Positions 9,823-20,097 of a DNA stretch of 64,000 nucleotides are shown piece after piece (positions within the stretch are counted from its first letter, which is position 1; every line of letters begins with the position of its first letter). The notes under the pieces are model-generated. The model ran no database searches, had not been told where the DNA came from, and was given only the letters and a program-made list of their open reading frames with translations. Source of the stretch: Flagellimonas sp. CMM7 (GTDB lineage: Bacteria > Bacteroidota > Bacteroidia > Flavobacteriales > Flavobacteriaceae); assembly GCF_021390195.1 (NCBI RefSeq), contig NZ_CP090003.1, positions 2,406,001 through 2,470,000 of the forward strand, read 5' to 3'. The position numbers and the translations under genes were made by a program.

Positions 9823-10842
9823 TTGAAAGCAAAGATTACATTAAAGGATATAGCCAGAGAACTTGAAGTCTCTATTTCCACTGTTTCTAAGGCTTTAAAG
9901 AATAGTGAAGAGATAAGTAGGGATACAAAAGAAAAAATTCAGGCATTTGCCAAATTATATAACTATAAGCCAAATAATATCGCCATTAGTCTTAAAAACA
10001 AAAGGACTAAAAATATTGGCGTGGTTATTCCTGCTATTGTGCATCATTTTTTTACTACGGTGATTAGAGGAATTGAAAAGTATGCTAATGCCAAAGGGTA
10101 CAATGTTATTGTTTGCCTTTCTGAGGAATCTTTTGATAAAGAGGTCATTAACATGGAAATGCTTGCAAATGGCAGTATTGATGGCTTTATTATGTCCTTG
10201 TCTTCCGAAACACAACAAAAAGGGGATTATAATCATTTGAAAGAAGTTACGGAGCAAGGCATACCAGTTGTGCTTTTTGACCGTATTACAAATGAAGTTG
10301 ATTGCGATAAGGTAATTATCGATGATCAGTTGGGCGCATATCTGGCCACTAAGAAGCTAATAGAGCAAGGGAGAAAAAAAATAGCATTGATCACGACCGA
10401 TGATTATTTAAGTGTAAGCAAGGCAAGAACTGAAGGATATAGAAAAGCCCTTTCCGAAAGCGCCTTAGATGTAGATGAATCTAGAATATTGAAATTATCA
10501 TCAATGGAGATGGATGCGAAAAGCATTGGAGACTTTTTTGATACACATGAGGTAGACGCTGTCCTTTGTGTAAATGAAATCTTCACGGTTTTCAGTATGA
10601 AATTGGTCCAAGAAAAAGGGCTTAACATTCCTGAAGACATATCATTTATTGGTTTTACAGATGGATTGCTTTCTAAATATGCAAATCCTAGCCTTACCGT
10701 AGTAGCCCAACATGGTGAAAAAATGGGTGAGGTTTCTGCACAAATGCTAATTGATAAAGTGGAAAGCGAAAACGAAGAGGAAACGTTCCACACTAAAATT
10801 TTGGAACCTACTTTGGTGGTCAGGGATTCTACAATTAACTAA
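9823..10842 (+). CDS. LacI-family transcriptional regulator of the alpha-glucan locus
   Basis: A 339-residue complete LacI-family protein. The helix-turn-helix (ITLKDIARELEVSISTVSKA, residues 5-24) and hinge (YNYKPNNIAISLKNKRTKNIG) are followed by a periplasmic-binding-protein fold with GVVIPAIVHHFFTTVIRGIE, a sugar-site stretch VVLFDRITNEVDCDKVIID, and FIGFTDGLLSKYANPSLTVV near the end. The start is a TTG at 9823, because the next in-frame Met is far inside the protein and the DNA-binding domain begins at residue 4. It stands between the divergent susC and the downstream GH65/GH13 genes. It probably senses a maltose-like sugar and controls both arms (inference). Confidence 0.95.
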   Translation: MKAKITLKDIARELEVSISTVSKALKNSEEISRDTKEKIQAFAKLYNYKPNNIAISLKNKRTKNIGVVIPAIVHHFFTTVIRGIEKYANAKGYNVIVCLSEESFDKEVINMEMLANGSIDGFIMSLSSETQQKGDYNHLKEVTEQGIPVVLFDRITNEVDCDKVIIDDQLGAYLATKKLIEQGRKKIALITTDDYLSVSKARTEGYRKALSESALDVDESRILKLSSMEMDAKSIGDFFDTHEVDAVLCVNEIFTVFSMKLVQEKGLNIPEDISFIGFTDGLLSKYANPSLTVVAQHGEKMGEVSAQMLIDKVESENEEETFHTKILEPTLVVRDSTIN

Positions 10843-10908
10843 ATTTGTCAAAACCTTTACAGGGAAAGGGGATATCTAAAATTACTCACCAAGTTTTACT
10901 TTTTTTCA

Positions 10909-13212
10909 ATGAATCAGGATTATATAAAATCGGACCTGTGGTCCATTATAGAAGAAGGTTTTGATGCTGAACAGGTCAAATCCTCCGAAAGTCTTTTTAG
11001 CATAGGTAATGGAGCCATGGGGCAACGTGCCAATTTTGAAGAAGAATACTCAGGAGAAACTTTTCAGGGGAGCTACATAGCCGGAGTTTACTATCCTGAT
11101 AAGACTAGAGTGGGATGGTGGAAAAACGGATATCCAGAATACTTTGCCAAAGTGCTAAATGCTCCAAATTGGATAGGAGTCAATGTTTTTATTGATGGCG
11201 TTTCTCTGGATTTGAATAGGTGTACAAGCGTTTCCAATTTTAGAAGAGAACTTAACATGAAGGAGGGTTGGTACCAACGAAGCTTTCAAGCGACCTTATC
11301 TAATAAAATACAGGTTGAAGCAAAGATTACCCGTTTTTTAAGTTTAGAGGTTGATGAAGTAGGCGCTATTAAAATGGAGTTAGAGCTATTAAATTCCAAT
11401 GCAAAAGTAAAGTTTGTTCCTTACATAGATAGCGGAATCACCAATGAAGACAGTAACTGGGACGATAAATTTTGGAATACAACGAGTGTGGACTATAATA
11501 AGGATAGAGCTTATATAGAGGCCCATACGATGAAAACCAATTTTGCTACATGCACCTTTATGCATGCAGATGTCCAATTCAATGGGGTTTCAATACCCGC
11601 ACAATTAGGAAATAAAACGGACTCTTTCATAGGACTTGAATTTGAAAAAAGTATTTCCAAGGGAGAAAAAATTTCTCTAACAAAGTTTGGCGGATACACA
11701 GTTTCTAGAAATCATAAAGCTTCGGAATTAGTAGATGTTGCCAATGCTGTTATAGATAAGGCAACTACCCTTGGCTTTGATGCGCTTTTGGAAAAACAAA
11801 AAGAAGCTTGGGCCAATATTTGGGAAATGAGCGATATCACTATAGAAGGTGACGTGAAAGCACAACAAGGTATCCGTTTTAATATTTTTCAATTAAACCA
11901 GACTTACTTAGGAAAAGACTCTCGATTGAATATTGGTCCAAAGGGATTTACGGGAGAGAAGTATGGTGGAAGTACCTATTGGGATACAGAAGCATATTGT
12001 TTGCCTTTTTACATGGCCACCAAAAACCAAGAAGTAGCTTGGAGTTTGTTGGAGTATCGCTATAACCATTTGGAAAAAGCGATTGAGAATGCACAGAAAT
12101 TAGGCTTCACCAAAGGAGCGGCACTTTACCCAATGGTGACCATGAACGGAGAAGAGTGCCATAACGAATGGGAAATCACCTTTGAAGAAATCCATAGGAA
12201 TGGAGCTATTTCTTTTGCAATCTTCAATTACCATCGATTCACGGGAGATTATAGTTTCATTCCAAAAATGGGATTGGAAGTTTTAATAGGTATTGCAAGA
12301 TTTTGGCATCAACGAGTCAATTTTTCTCAGGATAAACAAAAGTATGTGATGCTGGGCATTACGGGCCCTAATGAATATGAAAACAATGTCAACAACAATT
12401 GGTACACAAACTATTTGGCCAAATGGTGTATAGAATATGCCTTGGACCAATTGGAAATAGTTAAGGATAAGTACCCAGAAGACTACAAAAGAATTATCTC
12501 TAAAACAAGTTTAACTTCTTCAGAAACTGAGGACTGGGGCAAGGTTGCCAATAACATGTACTTTCCATATTCTGAAAAACATGAAGTATTCTTGCAGCAA
12601 GATGGCTTTTTAGATAAAGAGTTGATCAAGGTTGAGGATTTAGATAAATCAAATAGACCAATCAACCAAAAGTGGAGTTGGGATAGGATTTTACGATCTC
12701 CTTATATCAAACAAGCTGATGTATTGCAGGGATTCTATTTTTTTGAAGATCACTTCAATAAGGAAGCTTTAGAAAAACATTTTGAGTTTTACGAACCATT
12801 CACAGTGCATGAATCTTCCCTTTCGCCTTGCGTGCATAGTATACAGGCAGCTAAATTGGGCAGAATGGAACAAGCGTACACTTTTTATCTAAGAACCTCA
12901 CGGTTAGATTTGGATGATTACAACAAAGAAGTGGAAGAGGGTCTACATATAACATCCATGGCTGGTACATGGATGAGCATTGTGGAAGGTTTTGGAGGTA
13001 TGAGGGTATTGAATGATCAGCTCCACTTTACTCCGCAGATACCAGAACAATGGAAATCGTATTCTTTCAAAATTAATTTCAGGAACCAAATAATAACTAT
13101 TACTGTTTCAGGACAACAAACAAGTTTTGAAATAACTGGGAATAAGGATTTAACAATTCAGGTAAATAATAAATTATTGATACTGACTCCTGGAAAAAGT
13201 GTTCAGGCATGA
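10909..13212 (+). CDS. Glycoside hydrolase family 65 protein (maltose phosphorylase-like)
   Basis: A 767-residue cytoplasmic enzyme with full-length GH65 layout: N-terminal beta-sandwich, helical linker, (alpha/alpha)6 barrel and small C-terminal sheet. The catalytic region TGPNEYENNVNNNWYTNYLA places Glu489 where the general acid of maltose phosphorylase lies (GPDEY in relatives). GEECHNEWEITFEEIHRNGA (about residues 412-431) is also a strongly conserved GH65 stretch. Expected reaction: phosphorolysis of maltose to glucose and beta-glucose-1-phosphate; trehalose or kojibiose phosphorylase activity cannot be excluded. The beta-phosphoglucomutase gene that usually accompanies it is absent here. 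The stop overlaps the GH13 start by 4 bases (ATGA), so the two are translationally coupled. Confidence 0.93.
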   Translation: MNQDYIKSDLWSIIEEGFDAEQVKSSESLFSIGNGAMGQRANFEEEYSGETFQGSYIAGVYYPDKTRVGWWKNGYPEYFAKVLNAPNWIGVNVFIDGVSLDLNRCTSVSNFRRELNMKEGWYQRSFQATLSNKIQVEAKITRFLSLEVDEVGAIKMELELLNSNAKVKFVPYIDSGITNEDSNWDDKFWNTTSVDYNKDRAYIEAHTMKTNFATCTFMHADVQFNGVSIPAQLGNKTDSFIGLEFEKSISKGEKISLTKFGGYTVSRNHKASELVDVANAVIDKATTLGFDALLEKQKEAWANIWEMSDITIEGDVKAQQGIRFNIFQLNQTYLGKDSRLNIGPKGFTGEKYGGSTYWDTEAYCLPFYMATKNQEVAWSLLEYRYNHLEKAIENAQKLGFTKGAALYPMVTMNGEECHNEWEITFEEIHRNGAISFAIFNYHRFTGDYSFIPKMGLEVLIGIARFWHQRVNFSQDKQKYVMLGITGPNEYENNVNNNWYTNYLAKWCIEYALDQLEIVKDKYPEDYKRIISKTSLTSSETEDWGKVANNMYFPYSEKHEVFLQQDGFLDKELIKVEDLDKSNRPINQKWSWDRILRSPYIKQADVLQGFYFFEDHFNKEALEKHFEFYEPFTVHESSLSPCVHSIQAAKLGRMEQAYTFYLRTSRLDLDDYNKEVEEGLHITSMAGTWMSIVEGFGGMRVLNDQLHFTPQIPEQWKSYSFKINFRNQIITITVSGQQTSFEITGNKDLTIQVNNKLLILTPGKSVQA

Positions 13213-15080
13213 AAAGAAATCTCTACATTACCTTTTTGGTAATCTTGGGGATATTGCATTCATGCGAGCAGAAGGCCGAAAGAAAATCAGTTCAACCAAC
13301 AATGAAAAAGAAAGCTGTAGTTTATCAGGTTTTTACCAGACTTTTTGGAAACACAAACACTACCAATGAACCTTGGGGTACCATTGAAGAAAATGGAGTT
13401 GGGAAGTTTGCTGATTTTACGGATGATGCCCTTACGGAAATTAGGGAATTGGGAATAACACATGTTTGGTATACTGGAGTTCCCCATCATGCATTGATCA
13501 ATGATTATTCCGCTTACGGAATTTCAAATGATGATGCAGATGTGGTCAAAGGTCGCGCCGGATCACCCTATGCTGTTAAAGATTATTATAATGTAAATCC
13601 AGATTTGGCTGTTGACCCTTCCAAAAGATTGGAGGAATTTAAAGCATTGATCCAAAGAACGCATAAGTCCCGGATGAAGGTCATTATTGACATTGTCCCC
13701 AATCATGTGGCCAGAAATTATGAAGGATTAACCAATCCCGATGGAGTTTCGGATTTTGGAGCAAACGATGATATTTCCTTGGAGTACCATGTCAATAACA
13801 ATTTCTACTATATCCCCGAAACAGAATTCAAGGTTCCGGAATGGCAAGATGGATATCTTCCACTTGGTGGAGAAGAAAACAAATTTTCAGATGCTAAGTT
13901 TAAAGAACATCCAGCGAAATGGACAGGCAATGGTTCGCGATTATCACAACCTCATTTCAATGATTGGTACGAAACCGTAAAAGTAAACTACGGCATAAGA
14001 CCAGATGGCACAAAAGATTTTGCGGAATTACCTGAAGGTTTTGATACAAAGGATTACAAAGCCCATTTTGAATTTTGGAGTACCAAAACAGTTCCCGATT
14101 CTTGGAATAAGTTTAGAGATATTGCTTTGTATTGGCTTGACTTTGGAGTGGACGGATTTCGTTTTGATATGGCCGAAATGGTGCCTGTGGAATTTTGGAG
14201 CTATTTAAATTCCAACATCAAAATGAAAAACCCTGAAGCCTTTTTATTGGCTGAGGTATATAATCCAGACCTTTATAGAGATTACATCCATAGAGGGAAA
14301 ATGGATTATTTGTACGATAAGGTTGAGCTTTATGATAGCATAAAACACATTATGAAAGGATATGGTTGGACAGATCATATTCCGGTTGTCCAGAAAGGAA
14401 TGGCAGATATAGAACATCATATGCTCCATTTTTTGGAAAACCATGATGAACAGCGTATTGCTAGTCCAGATTTTGTAGGCAGTGCAGAGCTCGCAAAACC
14501 TGCTATGGTAGTTTCAGCAACGCTGAGTACATCACCAACCATGATTTATTTTGGACAGGAAGTAGGAGAACCTGGAGCCGAAGATGCTGGATTTGGCAAA
14601 CCTACTCGCACCTCAATTTTTGATTATATAGGAGTACCCAATCATCAACGATGGATGAACAATAAAAAGTTTGATGGAGGTCAACTAACAGAAGATGAAC
14701 TAAAGCTTCGAGATTTTTACAAACGCTTGTTGAACTTTACTATTAATAGCGATGCCTTGATGGGGGAGTATCAAGAAATCCATTTTTTCAACAAGGATCA
14801 TACAGCTAATTATGACCATAGAGTGCTTTCTTATGTTAGATGGTCCAATGACGAAAAATTGATAATAGTGTCAAACTTTGATGCTGAAAAAAGTTATGCT
14901 TTTGAATTAAAAATTCCTGAAGAGATTATTGCTAAATGGAATTTGGGGAGTCAAGAATATGATTTAAAAGAAGAGCTTTACGGAGAAACAAATAAAGCCC
15001 TTTCCGTGAAAAATGGACAGGGAAAAGTTGAGGTTGAACTTCAACCACTTGAGTCTTTTATTTTTAGGATTAATGAATAA
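13209..15080 (+). CDS. GH13 alpha-amylase-family lipoprotein
   Basis: A 623-residue lipoprotein. The signal sequence MKRNLYITFLVILGILHSC ends in a lipobox Cys. The GH13 triad is intact: nucleophile Asp320 in VDGFRFDMAEM, acid/base Glu349 in FLLAEVYNP and third Asp413 in FLENHDEQRI. Region I is seen as IIDIVPNHVARN. A C-terminal beta domain ends the protein. It should cut alpha-1,4-glucan or maltodextrin at the outer membrane or in the periplasm and feed GH65. It starts inside the GH65 stop codon, so both share one transcript behind the lacI gene. Confidence 0.93.
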   Translation: MKRNLYITFLVILGILHSCEQKAERKSVQPTMKKKAVVYQVFTRLFGNTNTTNEPWGTIEENGVGKFADFTDDALTEIRELGITHVWYTGVPHHALINDYSAYGISNDDADVVKGRAGSPYAVKDYYNVNPDLAVDPSKRLEEFKALIQRTHKSRMKVIIDIVPNHVARNYEGLTNPDGVSDFGANDDISLEYHVNNNFYYIPETEFKVPEWQDGYLPLGGEENKFSDAKFKEHPAKWTGNGSRLSQPHFNDWYETVKVNYGIRPDGTKDFAELPEGFDTKDYKAHFEFWSTKTVPDSWNKFRDIALYWLDFGVDGFRFDMAEMVPVEFWSYLNSNIKMKNPEAFLLAEVYNPDLYRDYIHRGKMDYLYDKVELYDSIKHIMKGYGWTDHIPVVQKGMADIEHHMLHFLENHDEQRIASPDFVGSAELAKPAMVVSATLSTSPTMIYFGQEVGEPGAEDAGFGKPTRTSIFDYIGVPNHQRWMNNKKFDGGQLTEDELKLRDFYKRLLNFTINSDALMGEYQEIHFFNKDHTANYDHRVLSYVRWSNDEKLIIVSNFDAEKSYAFELKIPEEIIAKWNLGSQEYDLKEELYGETNKALSVKNGQGKVEVELQPLESFIFRINE

Positions 15081-15106
15081 AAAAAGCGGATTGCATAACA
15101 ATCCGC
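15079..15106 (-). terminator. Intrinsic terminator between convergent genes
   Basis: A perfect 8-bp stem GCGGATTG/CAATCCGC (15086-15093 with 15099-15106) is followed in the minus direction by seven T residues. It ends transcription of the minus-strand membrane gene at 15133. It also sits just after the GH13 stop, but lacks a T run in that direction. Confidence 0.8.
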
Positions 15107-15132
15107 CCAAGTTCAAGGTCGGTTAATTTCCT

Positions 15133-15552
15133 TTAAGCTTTTGGTGCAGTTTTTTGGTACACCAACCCTATCACCATTCCAATTATTCCATAGAACACAA
15201 TCTGCACAACTGCATCAACCAAAGTTCCCGTCATGTCCATAAGTCCCATAACGGCATAATTTAGTATACCCATACCAAATCCATTGAAGATGCCAATCCA
15301 TGCACCAAATTGAAAACCTTCTTTGGCACTATGGTGTCCTCTGGCCCATTTGCTATACAATGAGCATAATACGAAAGCCATAATTACATTACCTGCAGCA
15401 ATCAACCCCATGTTCATATCTTCATTCAAAAAATTCTTAAGGGTATGTTCCTCATAAAAATCGGCTAGTAAAAACTGCCAAATTCCGTATCCTAACAAAA
15501 ACATTGTTACGAAAGCGGCTAGTGTCGCTAGTAAATTTGATTTTGAAAACAT
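15133..15552 (-). CDS. Small four-helix membrane protein, unknown function
   Basis: A 139-residue protein with four predicted membrane helices (LATLAAFVTMFLLGYGIWQFL; GLIAAGNVIMAFVLCSLYSKW; FGAWIGIFNGFGMGILNYAV; VVQIVFYGIIGMVIGLVY). The short loops include an Asp/Glu-rich stretch after helix one (DFYEEHTLKNFLNED). I do not recognise a named family with certainty; similar small proteins are common in Flavobacteriaceae. It stands alone between convergent neighbours and has its own terminator. No function is assigned. Confidence 0.8.
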   Translation of the reverse strand: MFSKSNLLATLAAFVTMFLLGYGIWQFLLADFYEEHTLKNFLNEDMNMGLIAAGNVIMAFVLCSLYSKWARGHHSAKEGFQFGAWIGIFNGFGMGILNYAVMGLMDMTGTLVDAVVQIVFYGIIGMVIGLVYQKTAPKA

Positions 15553-15738
15553 GTAAGTTTGTTTATTGGTTAATAATGTGCTAAAAGTATTAAATAAAAT
15601 TTAACAAATTGATAAAAATACACACCTTATTATGAGAATATCTCTGTTTTGAGGTGTTTTTACCAATATAGCTGTTTCTATTTTAACGCTGTCGATTTCA
15701 ATTTCATGTTGTATTTTTAGCGGTACAAATGAATCAAA

Positions 15739-16491
15739 ATGAAAAAAAGCTTACTGTTGGCATTGATTACTGTTTTGTTATTTAATAGTTGCGATATGAT
15801 GGATTCTAAACCTCTGGTTATTGGGCATAGGGGTGCAATGGGACATGAAACCGAAAATACCTTGGCATCAGTCCAAAAAGCAATGGATTTAGGAGTGGAT
15901 ATGATTGAAATAGATGTGTTTAACATTTATAGTGGAGAAACGGTTGTATTTCATGATGAACGTGTGGAAAGACTTTCAAATAGCGGAGGTAAGGTAGAAG
16001 ATTATAATATAGTAGACCTTAAGCAACTTATTTTGGATGGAAACCATAAAATACCAATGTTGCAAGATGTGCTAAAGCTTATTGATAACAAGGTAGCTCT
16101 TAATATTGAGCTTAAAGGATCAGACACTGCGGATAGGGTAAACTTTATTACCAATGTGTATATAAGAGATAGAGGTTGGTCTCCTGAAAACTTCATCATT
16201 TCAAGTTTTAAATGGGATGAGCTGAGAAAAATGCGCGAGCTTAATAAGGATGTTCAAATTGCCGTTTTGACCGAAGAAGATCCTTTAGCAGCAATTGCAG
16301 TAGCCAAAGAGCTAAATGCCGTAGCCATAAATCCCAACTATAAAACATTGAATGAAGAAAATACAGCTAAAATTCAAGAAGAGGGATTTAAAATTTACAC
16401 ATGGACCGTTAATGAACCTGAAGATATTCAAAAGATGAAGGATTATGGAGTGGACGGAATTATCACAAATTACCCTGAACGGGTAAATTAA
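15739..16491 (+). CDS. Glycerophosphodiester phosphodiesterase (GDPD) lipoprotein
   Basis: A 250-residue lipoprotein. The signal peptide MKKSLLLALITVLLFNSC ends in a lipobox, so it acts in the periplasm or on a membrane surface. The GDPD barrel shows the catalytic HRGAMGHETENT motif, the metal-binding EIDV and the second His in VVFHDERVERL, and the C-terminal IYTWTVNEPEDIQKM with GVDGIITNYP. It cleaves glycerophosphodiesters to glycerol-3-phosphate plus an alcohol. The glpK and glycerol-facilitator genes 1.3 kb away on the other strand fit a glycerol/phospholipid-recycling neighbourhood. Its stop overlaps the start of the next gene by one base. Confidence 0.95.
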   Translation: MKKSLLLALITVLLFNSCDMMDSKPLVIGHRGAMGHETENTLASVQKAMDLGVDMIEIDVFNIYSGETVVFHDERVERLSNSGGKVEDYNIVDLKQLILDGNHKIPMLQDVLKLIDNKVALNIELKGSDTADRVNFITNVYIRDRGWSPENFIISSFKWDELRKMRELNKDVQIAVLTEEDPLAAIAVAKELNAVAINPNYKTLNEENTAKIQEEGFKIYTWTVNEPEDIQKMKDYGVDGIITNYPERVN

Positions 16492-17762
16492 TGTTTGATG
16501 TAGTTATTGTTGGGGGTGGAGCTGCCGGGTTTTATGCTGCGATTCAAGTCGCTGAACAAGCTCCACATCTAAAAGTTGCCATTTTTGAGAGAGGCAAAAC
16601 CGTACTTTCTAAGGTTAAAGTTTCTGGAGGTGGTCGATGTAATGTTACCCACGGAGAATTTTCTGCACATGACTTGGTCACTAACTATCCCAGAGGGCAA
16701 AAAGAACTTTTGGGGCCTTTTCATACCTATGCCCCAGGGGATGTAATGTCTTTTTTTGAAGAAAGGGGAGTTCCATTAAAAATAGAAGCGGACGGGAGGG
16801 TGTTTCCGAAAAGCAATTCCTCACAATCCATTATTGATTGTCTTGTTGGTGAAGCAGAACAGTTAGGAGTCAAGATTCTTAAAAATAGTTCTGTAAAACA
16901 ATTCAGCAAAAACGAAAATGGAGAAGGCTGGCAGATAACAACAATGAACAAGCATTACCAATGTAAAAAACTATTGCTGGCTACAGGGAGTAATCCAAAA
17001 ATTTGGCAACAGTTGGAAACAGTTGGACATAAAGTTGTTTCTCCGGTGCCATCTCTATTTACTTTCAATATTAATGATGAACGAATAGCGGGCATTCAAG
17101 GAGTAAGTGCCTATGCGACTGTAGAAGTTCCACCAAAAAAAATCTTTTCATCTAAAATTGGAGTCAAACTAAAAAGTGCTCCAAAAGAAGAACCTGTCCT
17201 CCAATCTGAAGGCCCTGTTTTAATCACACATTGGGGATTGAGCGGCCCTGCCATTTTGAAACTTTCTGCTTGGGGAGCCAATATTTTGCATGACTATCAT
17301 TATGTTTTTAGAGTCAAGATCAATTGGGTACCTGAATATACAACAGGTTCCATGGAACTTTTGTTGAGAGAAATTAAGGAAGTTGAAGCAAAAAAAACGG
17401 TTTTACGCACTAACGCTACCGATATGCCTAGGAGACTATGGGTGAATTTGGTGAAAGCTTCTGGGATTGAAAAGGATTTGAAATGGGCTGATCTCACCAA
17501 AGAAAAACTTCAAAATTTGGCCGAACAGTTAACAGCGTGTTCTTTTAGAGTTGAAGGAAAAAGCACTTTTAAAGAAGAATTTGTTACTGCTGGCGGAGTG
17601 GATTTAAAGGAAATCAACTTTAAAACGTTTGAAAGCAAAATACATCCAAACCTTTATTTTGCTGGAGAAATCATCAATGTGGATGCCATAACCGGAGGTT
17701 TTAATTTTCAAAATGCATGGACCGGGGCTTACATAGCGGCAAAGTCTATTGCCTCAAGCTAA
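16491..17762 (+). CDS. HI0933-family NAD(P)/FAD-dependent oxidoreductase (BaiN/RdsA-like)
   Basis: A 423-residue flavoprotein. The Rossmann motif VIVGGGAAGFYAAIQVAEQ opens the protein, followed by the family signature KVSGGGRCNVTH (about residues 44-55), a middle beta-barrel insert, and the C-terminal FAD-binding LYFAGEIINVDAITGGFNFQ. The HI0933 family is widespread; members were linked to bile-acid reduction (BaiN) or other reductive chemistry, but a general substrate is not known. The start is the ATG overlapping the GDPD stop (TAATG), so the two genes are probably co-transcribed. Confidence 0.92.
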   Translation: MFDVVIVGGGAAGFYAAIQVAEQAPHLKVAIFERGKTVLSKVKVSGGGRCNVTHGEFSAHDLVTNYPRGQKELLGPFHTYAPGDVMSFFEERGVPLKIEADGRVFPKSNSSQSIIDCLVGEAEQLGVKILKNSSVKQFSKNENGEGWQITTMNKHYQCKKLLLATGSNPKIWQQLETVGHKVVSPVPSLFTFNINDERIAGIQGVSAYATVEVPPKKIFSSKIGVKLKSAPKEEPVLQSEGPVLITHWGLSGPAILKLSAWGANILHDYHYVFRVKINWVPEYTTGSMELLLREIKEVEAKKTVLRTNATDMPRRLWVNLVKASGIEKDLKWADLTKEKLQNLAEQLTACSFRVEGKSTFKEEFVTAGGVDLKEINFKTFESKIHPNLYFAGEIINVDAITGGFNFQNAWTGAYIAAKSIASS

Positions 17763-17763
17763 T

Positions 17764-18492
17764 TTATTGCAAAACCATGGCAATTCCTGCAGCCAATGCA
17801 GCACCTAATATTGGACCCACAACGGGAATCCAAGAATATCCCCAACCATTTGATCCTTTATTTTTAATTGGGACCAAGGCATGCACTATTCGGGGTCCTA
17901 AATCCCGAGCAGGGTTAATGGCATAGCCAGTGGTACCTCCCAAAGACAGACCAATTCCCCAAACAATAAGGGCAACAGGTAAAGCACCCAAAGAACCTAG
18001 ACCAATAATGCTATTGTCCTTAGTGGCAACGGCATCAGTAAAATATAGCACGGCAAATACCAAAACAAAGGTTCCTAAAATTTCTGTCAAAAGATTTAAA
18101 AAAGTATTTGGTATTGCAGGAGCGTTGCAAAAAACACCTCTTTTGCTGTTCCCATCCTCTGTGGCATCAAAATGGTCTTTGTTCATTAACCAAACAAAGA
18201 AAGCTCCAAGCATAGCGCCCATAAATTGAGCCATGATATAGTTTGGAACATCATAAATTGAAAATTCTCCTGCCAGTGCCAAACCAATGGTGACTGCGGG
18301 GTTTAGATGAGCTCCGCTGTGAGGTCCTGCGACCACAACACCGGTGTATACGGCAAAAGCCCAGCCTGTTGTAATCACAATCCAACCAGAACCACTTCCA
18401 TAGGTTTTTTGTAGTGAAACGTTTGCGTTTACGCCACAACCCAATAAAATCAAAAGAAAAGTGCCAACAATTTCAGCAATAAAAGGAGTCAT
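17764..18492 (-). CDS. glpF: Aquaglyceroporin / glycerol uptake facilitator (MIP family)
   Basis: A 242-residue six-helix channel with both NPA boxes: SGAHLNPAVTIG (about residue 66) and GYAINPARDLGPR (about residue 200). The Asp after the second NPA-Arg (NPARD) is typical of glycerol facilitators rather than pure water channels. It lets glycerol enter the cell for the kinase encoded 37 bases upstream on the same strand, so glpK-glpF is one operon. No glpD (glycerol-3-phosphate dehydrogenase) is adjacent. Confidence 0.92.
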   Translation of the reverse strand: MTPFIAEIVGTFLLILLGCGVNANVSLQKTYGSGSGWIVITTGWAFAVYTGVVVAGPHSGAHLNPAVTIGLALAGEFSIYDVPNYIMAQFMGAMLGAFFVWLMNKDHFDATEDGNSKRGVFCNAPAIPNTFLNLLTEILGTFVLVFAVLYFTDAVATKDNSIIGLGSLGALPVALIVWGIGLSLGGTTGYAINPARDLGPRIVHALVPIKNKGSNGWGYSWIPVVGPILGAALAAGIAMVLQ

Positions 18493-18529
18493 GATAGGTT
18501 TTGGTTAAAGGTTATTAGTTTCAGCTAGT

Positions 18530-20026
18530 TTAAGATTCTCCTGTCCAAAATTCCAATGCTTTAATTGCTCTGTACCATCCTTGAATGTCTTTTTCAATGG
18601 GTTCCCTTTCCGTGGATGGATTAAAATGTACATCGGTTTGCCATATATCCTGGATTTCCTCTTGACTTTCCCAATAGCCCACAGCCAATCCCGCCAAGTA
18701 TGCTGCACCCATAACGGTTGTTTCCACAATTTTGGGACGCACCGTTACTGTATTTAATACATCAGACTGAAACTGCATAAGCATATTGTTTACCGTTGCA
18801 CCTCCATCAACCCTCAATTCTTTTATGGAAATTCCGGAATCTGCTTCCATTGCTTTTAGAATATCCATGGTCTGGTATGCAATGGACTCCAGGGCTGCTC
18901 GTGCAATATGGGCATCAGTGCTTCCTCTTGTCAACCCAAAAATAGTTCCTTGGGCATATTGGTTCCAGTGCGGAGCGCCTAATCCTGCAAATGCAGGAAC
19001 AAAATAAACACCTTCCGAGCTATCTACTGAACTGGCCAGTTGTTCCACTTCAGAAGAAGTTTTTATAATTTTTAAACTATCACGTAACCACTGTACCACA
19101 GCGCCCGCTATAAAAATACTTCCTTCAAGTGCGTAGGTGGTTTTCCCGTTGATTTTCCAGGCCACGGTAGTAAGCAAATTGTTTTTGGAAACAATAGGTT
19201 TATCACCAATGTTCATAAGCATAAAACAACCTGTGCCATAGGTGTTTTTTACCATACCCTGATTGGTGCACATTTGACCAAATAAAGCAGCTTGTTGGTC
19301 ACCTGCAATTCCAGCTATTGGAATTTTGGCAGCAAAGAAGTTCGGACTTGTATGGCCATAAACCTCGCTAGATTGTTTTACTTCTGGCAACATGCTTTTT
19401 GGTATGGTTAAAAGCTCCAAAAGTTCATCATCCCAATCCATAGTGTTGATGTTAAAGATCAGAGAACGACAAGCGTTCGTAACATCTGTAATATGAAGCT
19501 TTCCTTCTGTCATCTTCCAAATAAGCCATGTATCAATGGTTCCAAGAACTAAATCACCGGCTTCTGCTTTTTCTCTAGCTCCTTCCACATTGTCCAGAAT
19601 CCATTTTACCTTTGTGCCAGAGAAGTAGGAATCAATGACCAATCCGGTTTTTTCACGAATCATCTCAGATTTCCCTTGACTTTTAAGTTCATCACAGTAT
19701 TCAGAAGTTCGTTTGTCTTGCCAAACAATGGCATTGTAAACGGGTTCTCCCGTATTTCTGTCCCAAACTACAACCGTTTCACGCTGATTTGTAATTCCAA
19801 TAGCAGCCAATTGTTCACCTTTTAGTCCTTTTTTGCTTACCGCTTCGGCAGCCATTCCAGCTTGAGTTGCCCAAATTTCATTGGCGTCATGTTCTACCCA
19901 TCCCGGTTTTGGAAAAATTTGAGTAAATTCTTTTTGTGCTACAGAGATTATGGTTCCTTTTTCATCAAAAACTACAGCTCTTGAACTTGTTGTGCCCTGG
20001 TCTAAGGCAAGGATATATTGATTCAT
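18530..20026 (-). CDS. glpK: Glycerol kinase
   Basis: A 498-residue FGGY kinase of full length. Key stretches are [16 protein letters not shown] (phosphate 1 loop, residue 5 on), [40 protein letters not shown] and the adenosine motif [19 protein letters not shown]. It phosphorylates glycerol to sn-glycerol-3-phosphate. The open frame runs 20 codons further upstream, but the ATG at 20026 ([11 protein letters not shown]) matches the usual kinase start and is preferred. The glycerol channel gene follows in the same operon. Confidence 0.97.
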   Translation of the reverse strand: MNQYILALDQGTTSSRAVVFDEKGTIISVAQKEFTQIFPKPGWVEHDANEIWATQAGMAAEAVSKKGLKGEQLAAIGITNQRETVVVWDRNTGEPVYNAIVWQDKRTSEYCDELKSQGKSEMIREKTGLVIDSYFSGTKVKWILDNVEGAREKAEAGDLVLGTIDTWLIWKMTEGKLHITDVTNACRSLIFNINTMDWDDELLELLTIPKSMLPEVKQSSEVYGHTSPNFFAAKIPIAGIAGDQQAALFGQMCTNQGMVKNTYGTGCFMLMNIGDKPIVSKNNLLTTVAWKINGKTTYALEGSIFIAGAVVQWLRDSLKIIKTSSEVEQLASSVDSSEGVYFVPAFAGLGAPHWNQYAQGTIFGLTRGSTDAHIARAALESIAYQTMDILKAMEADSGISIKELRVDGGATVNNMLMQFQSDVLNTVTVRPKIVETTVMGAAYLAGLAVGYWESQEEIQDIWQTDVHFNPSTEREPIEKDIQGWYRAIKALEFWTGES

Positions 20027-20097
20027 TTGGATTGATTTAATGCGTTTGAATTTACTAAAATAAATCGGAGTAGTTTTATTCATCAAGATTATTAATT

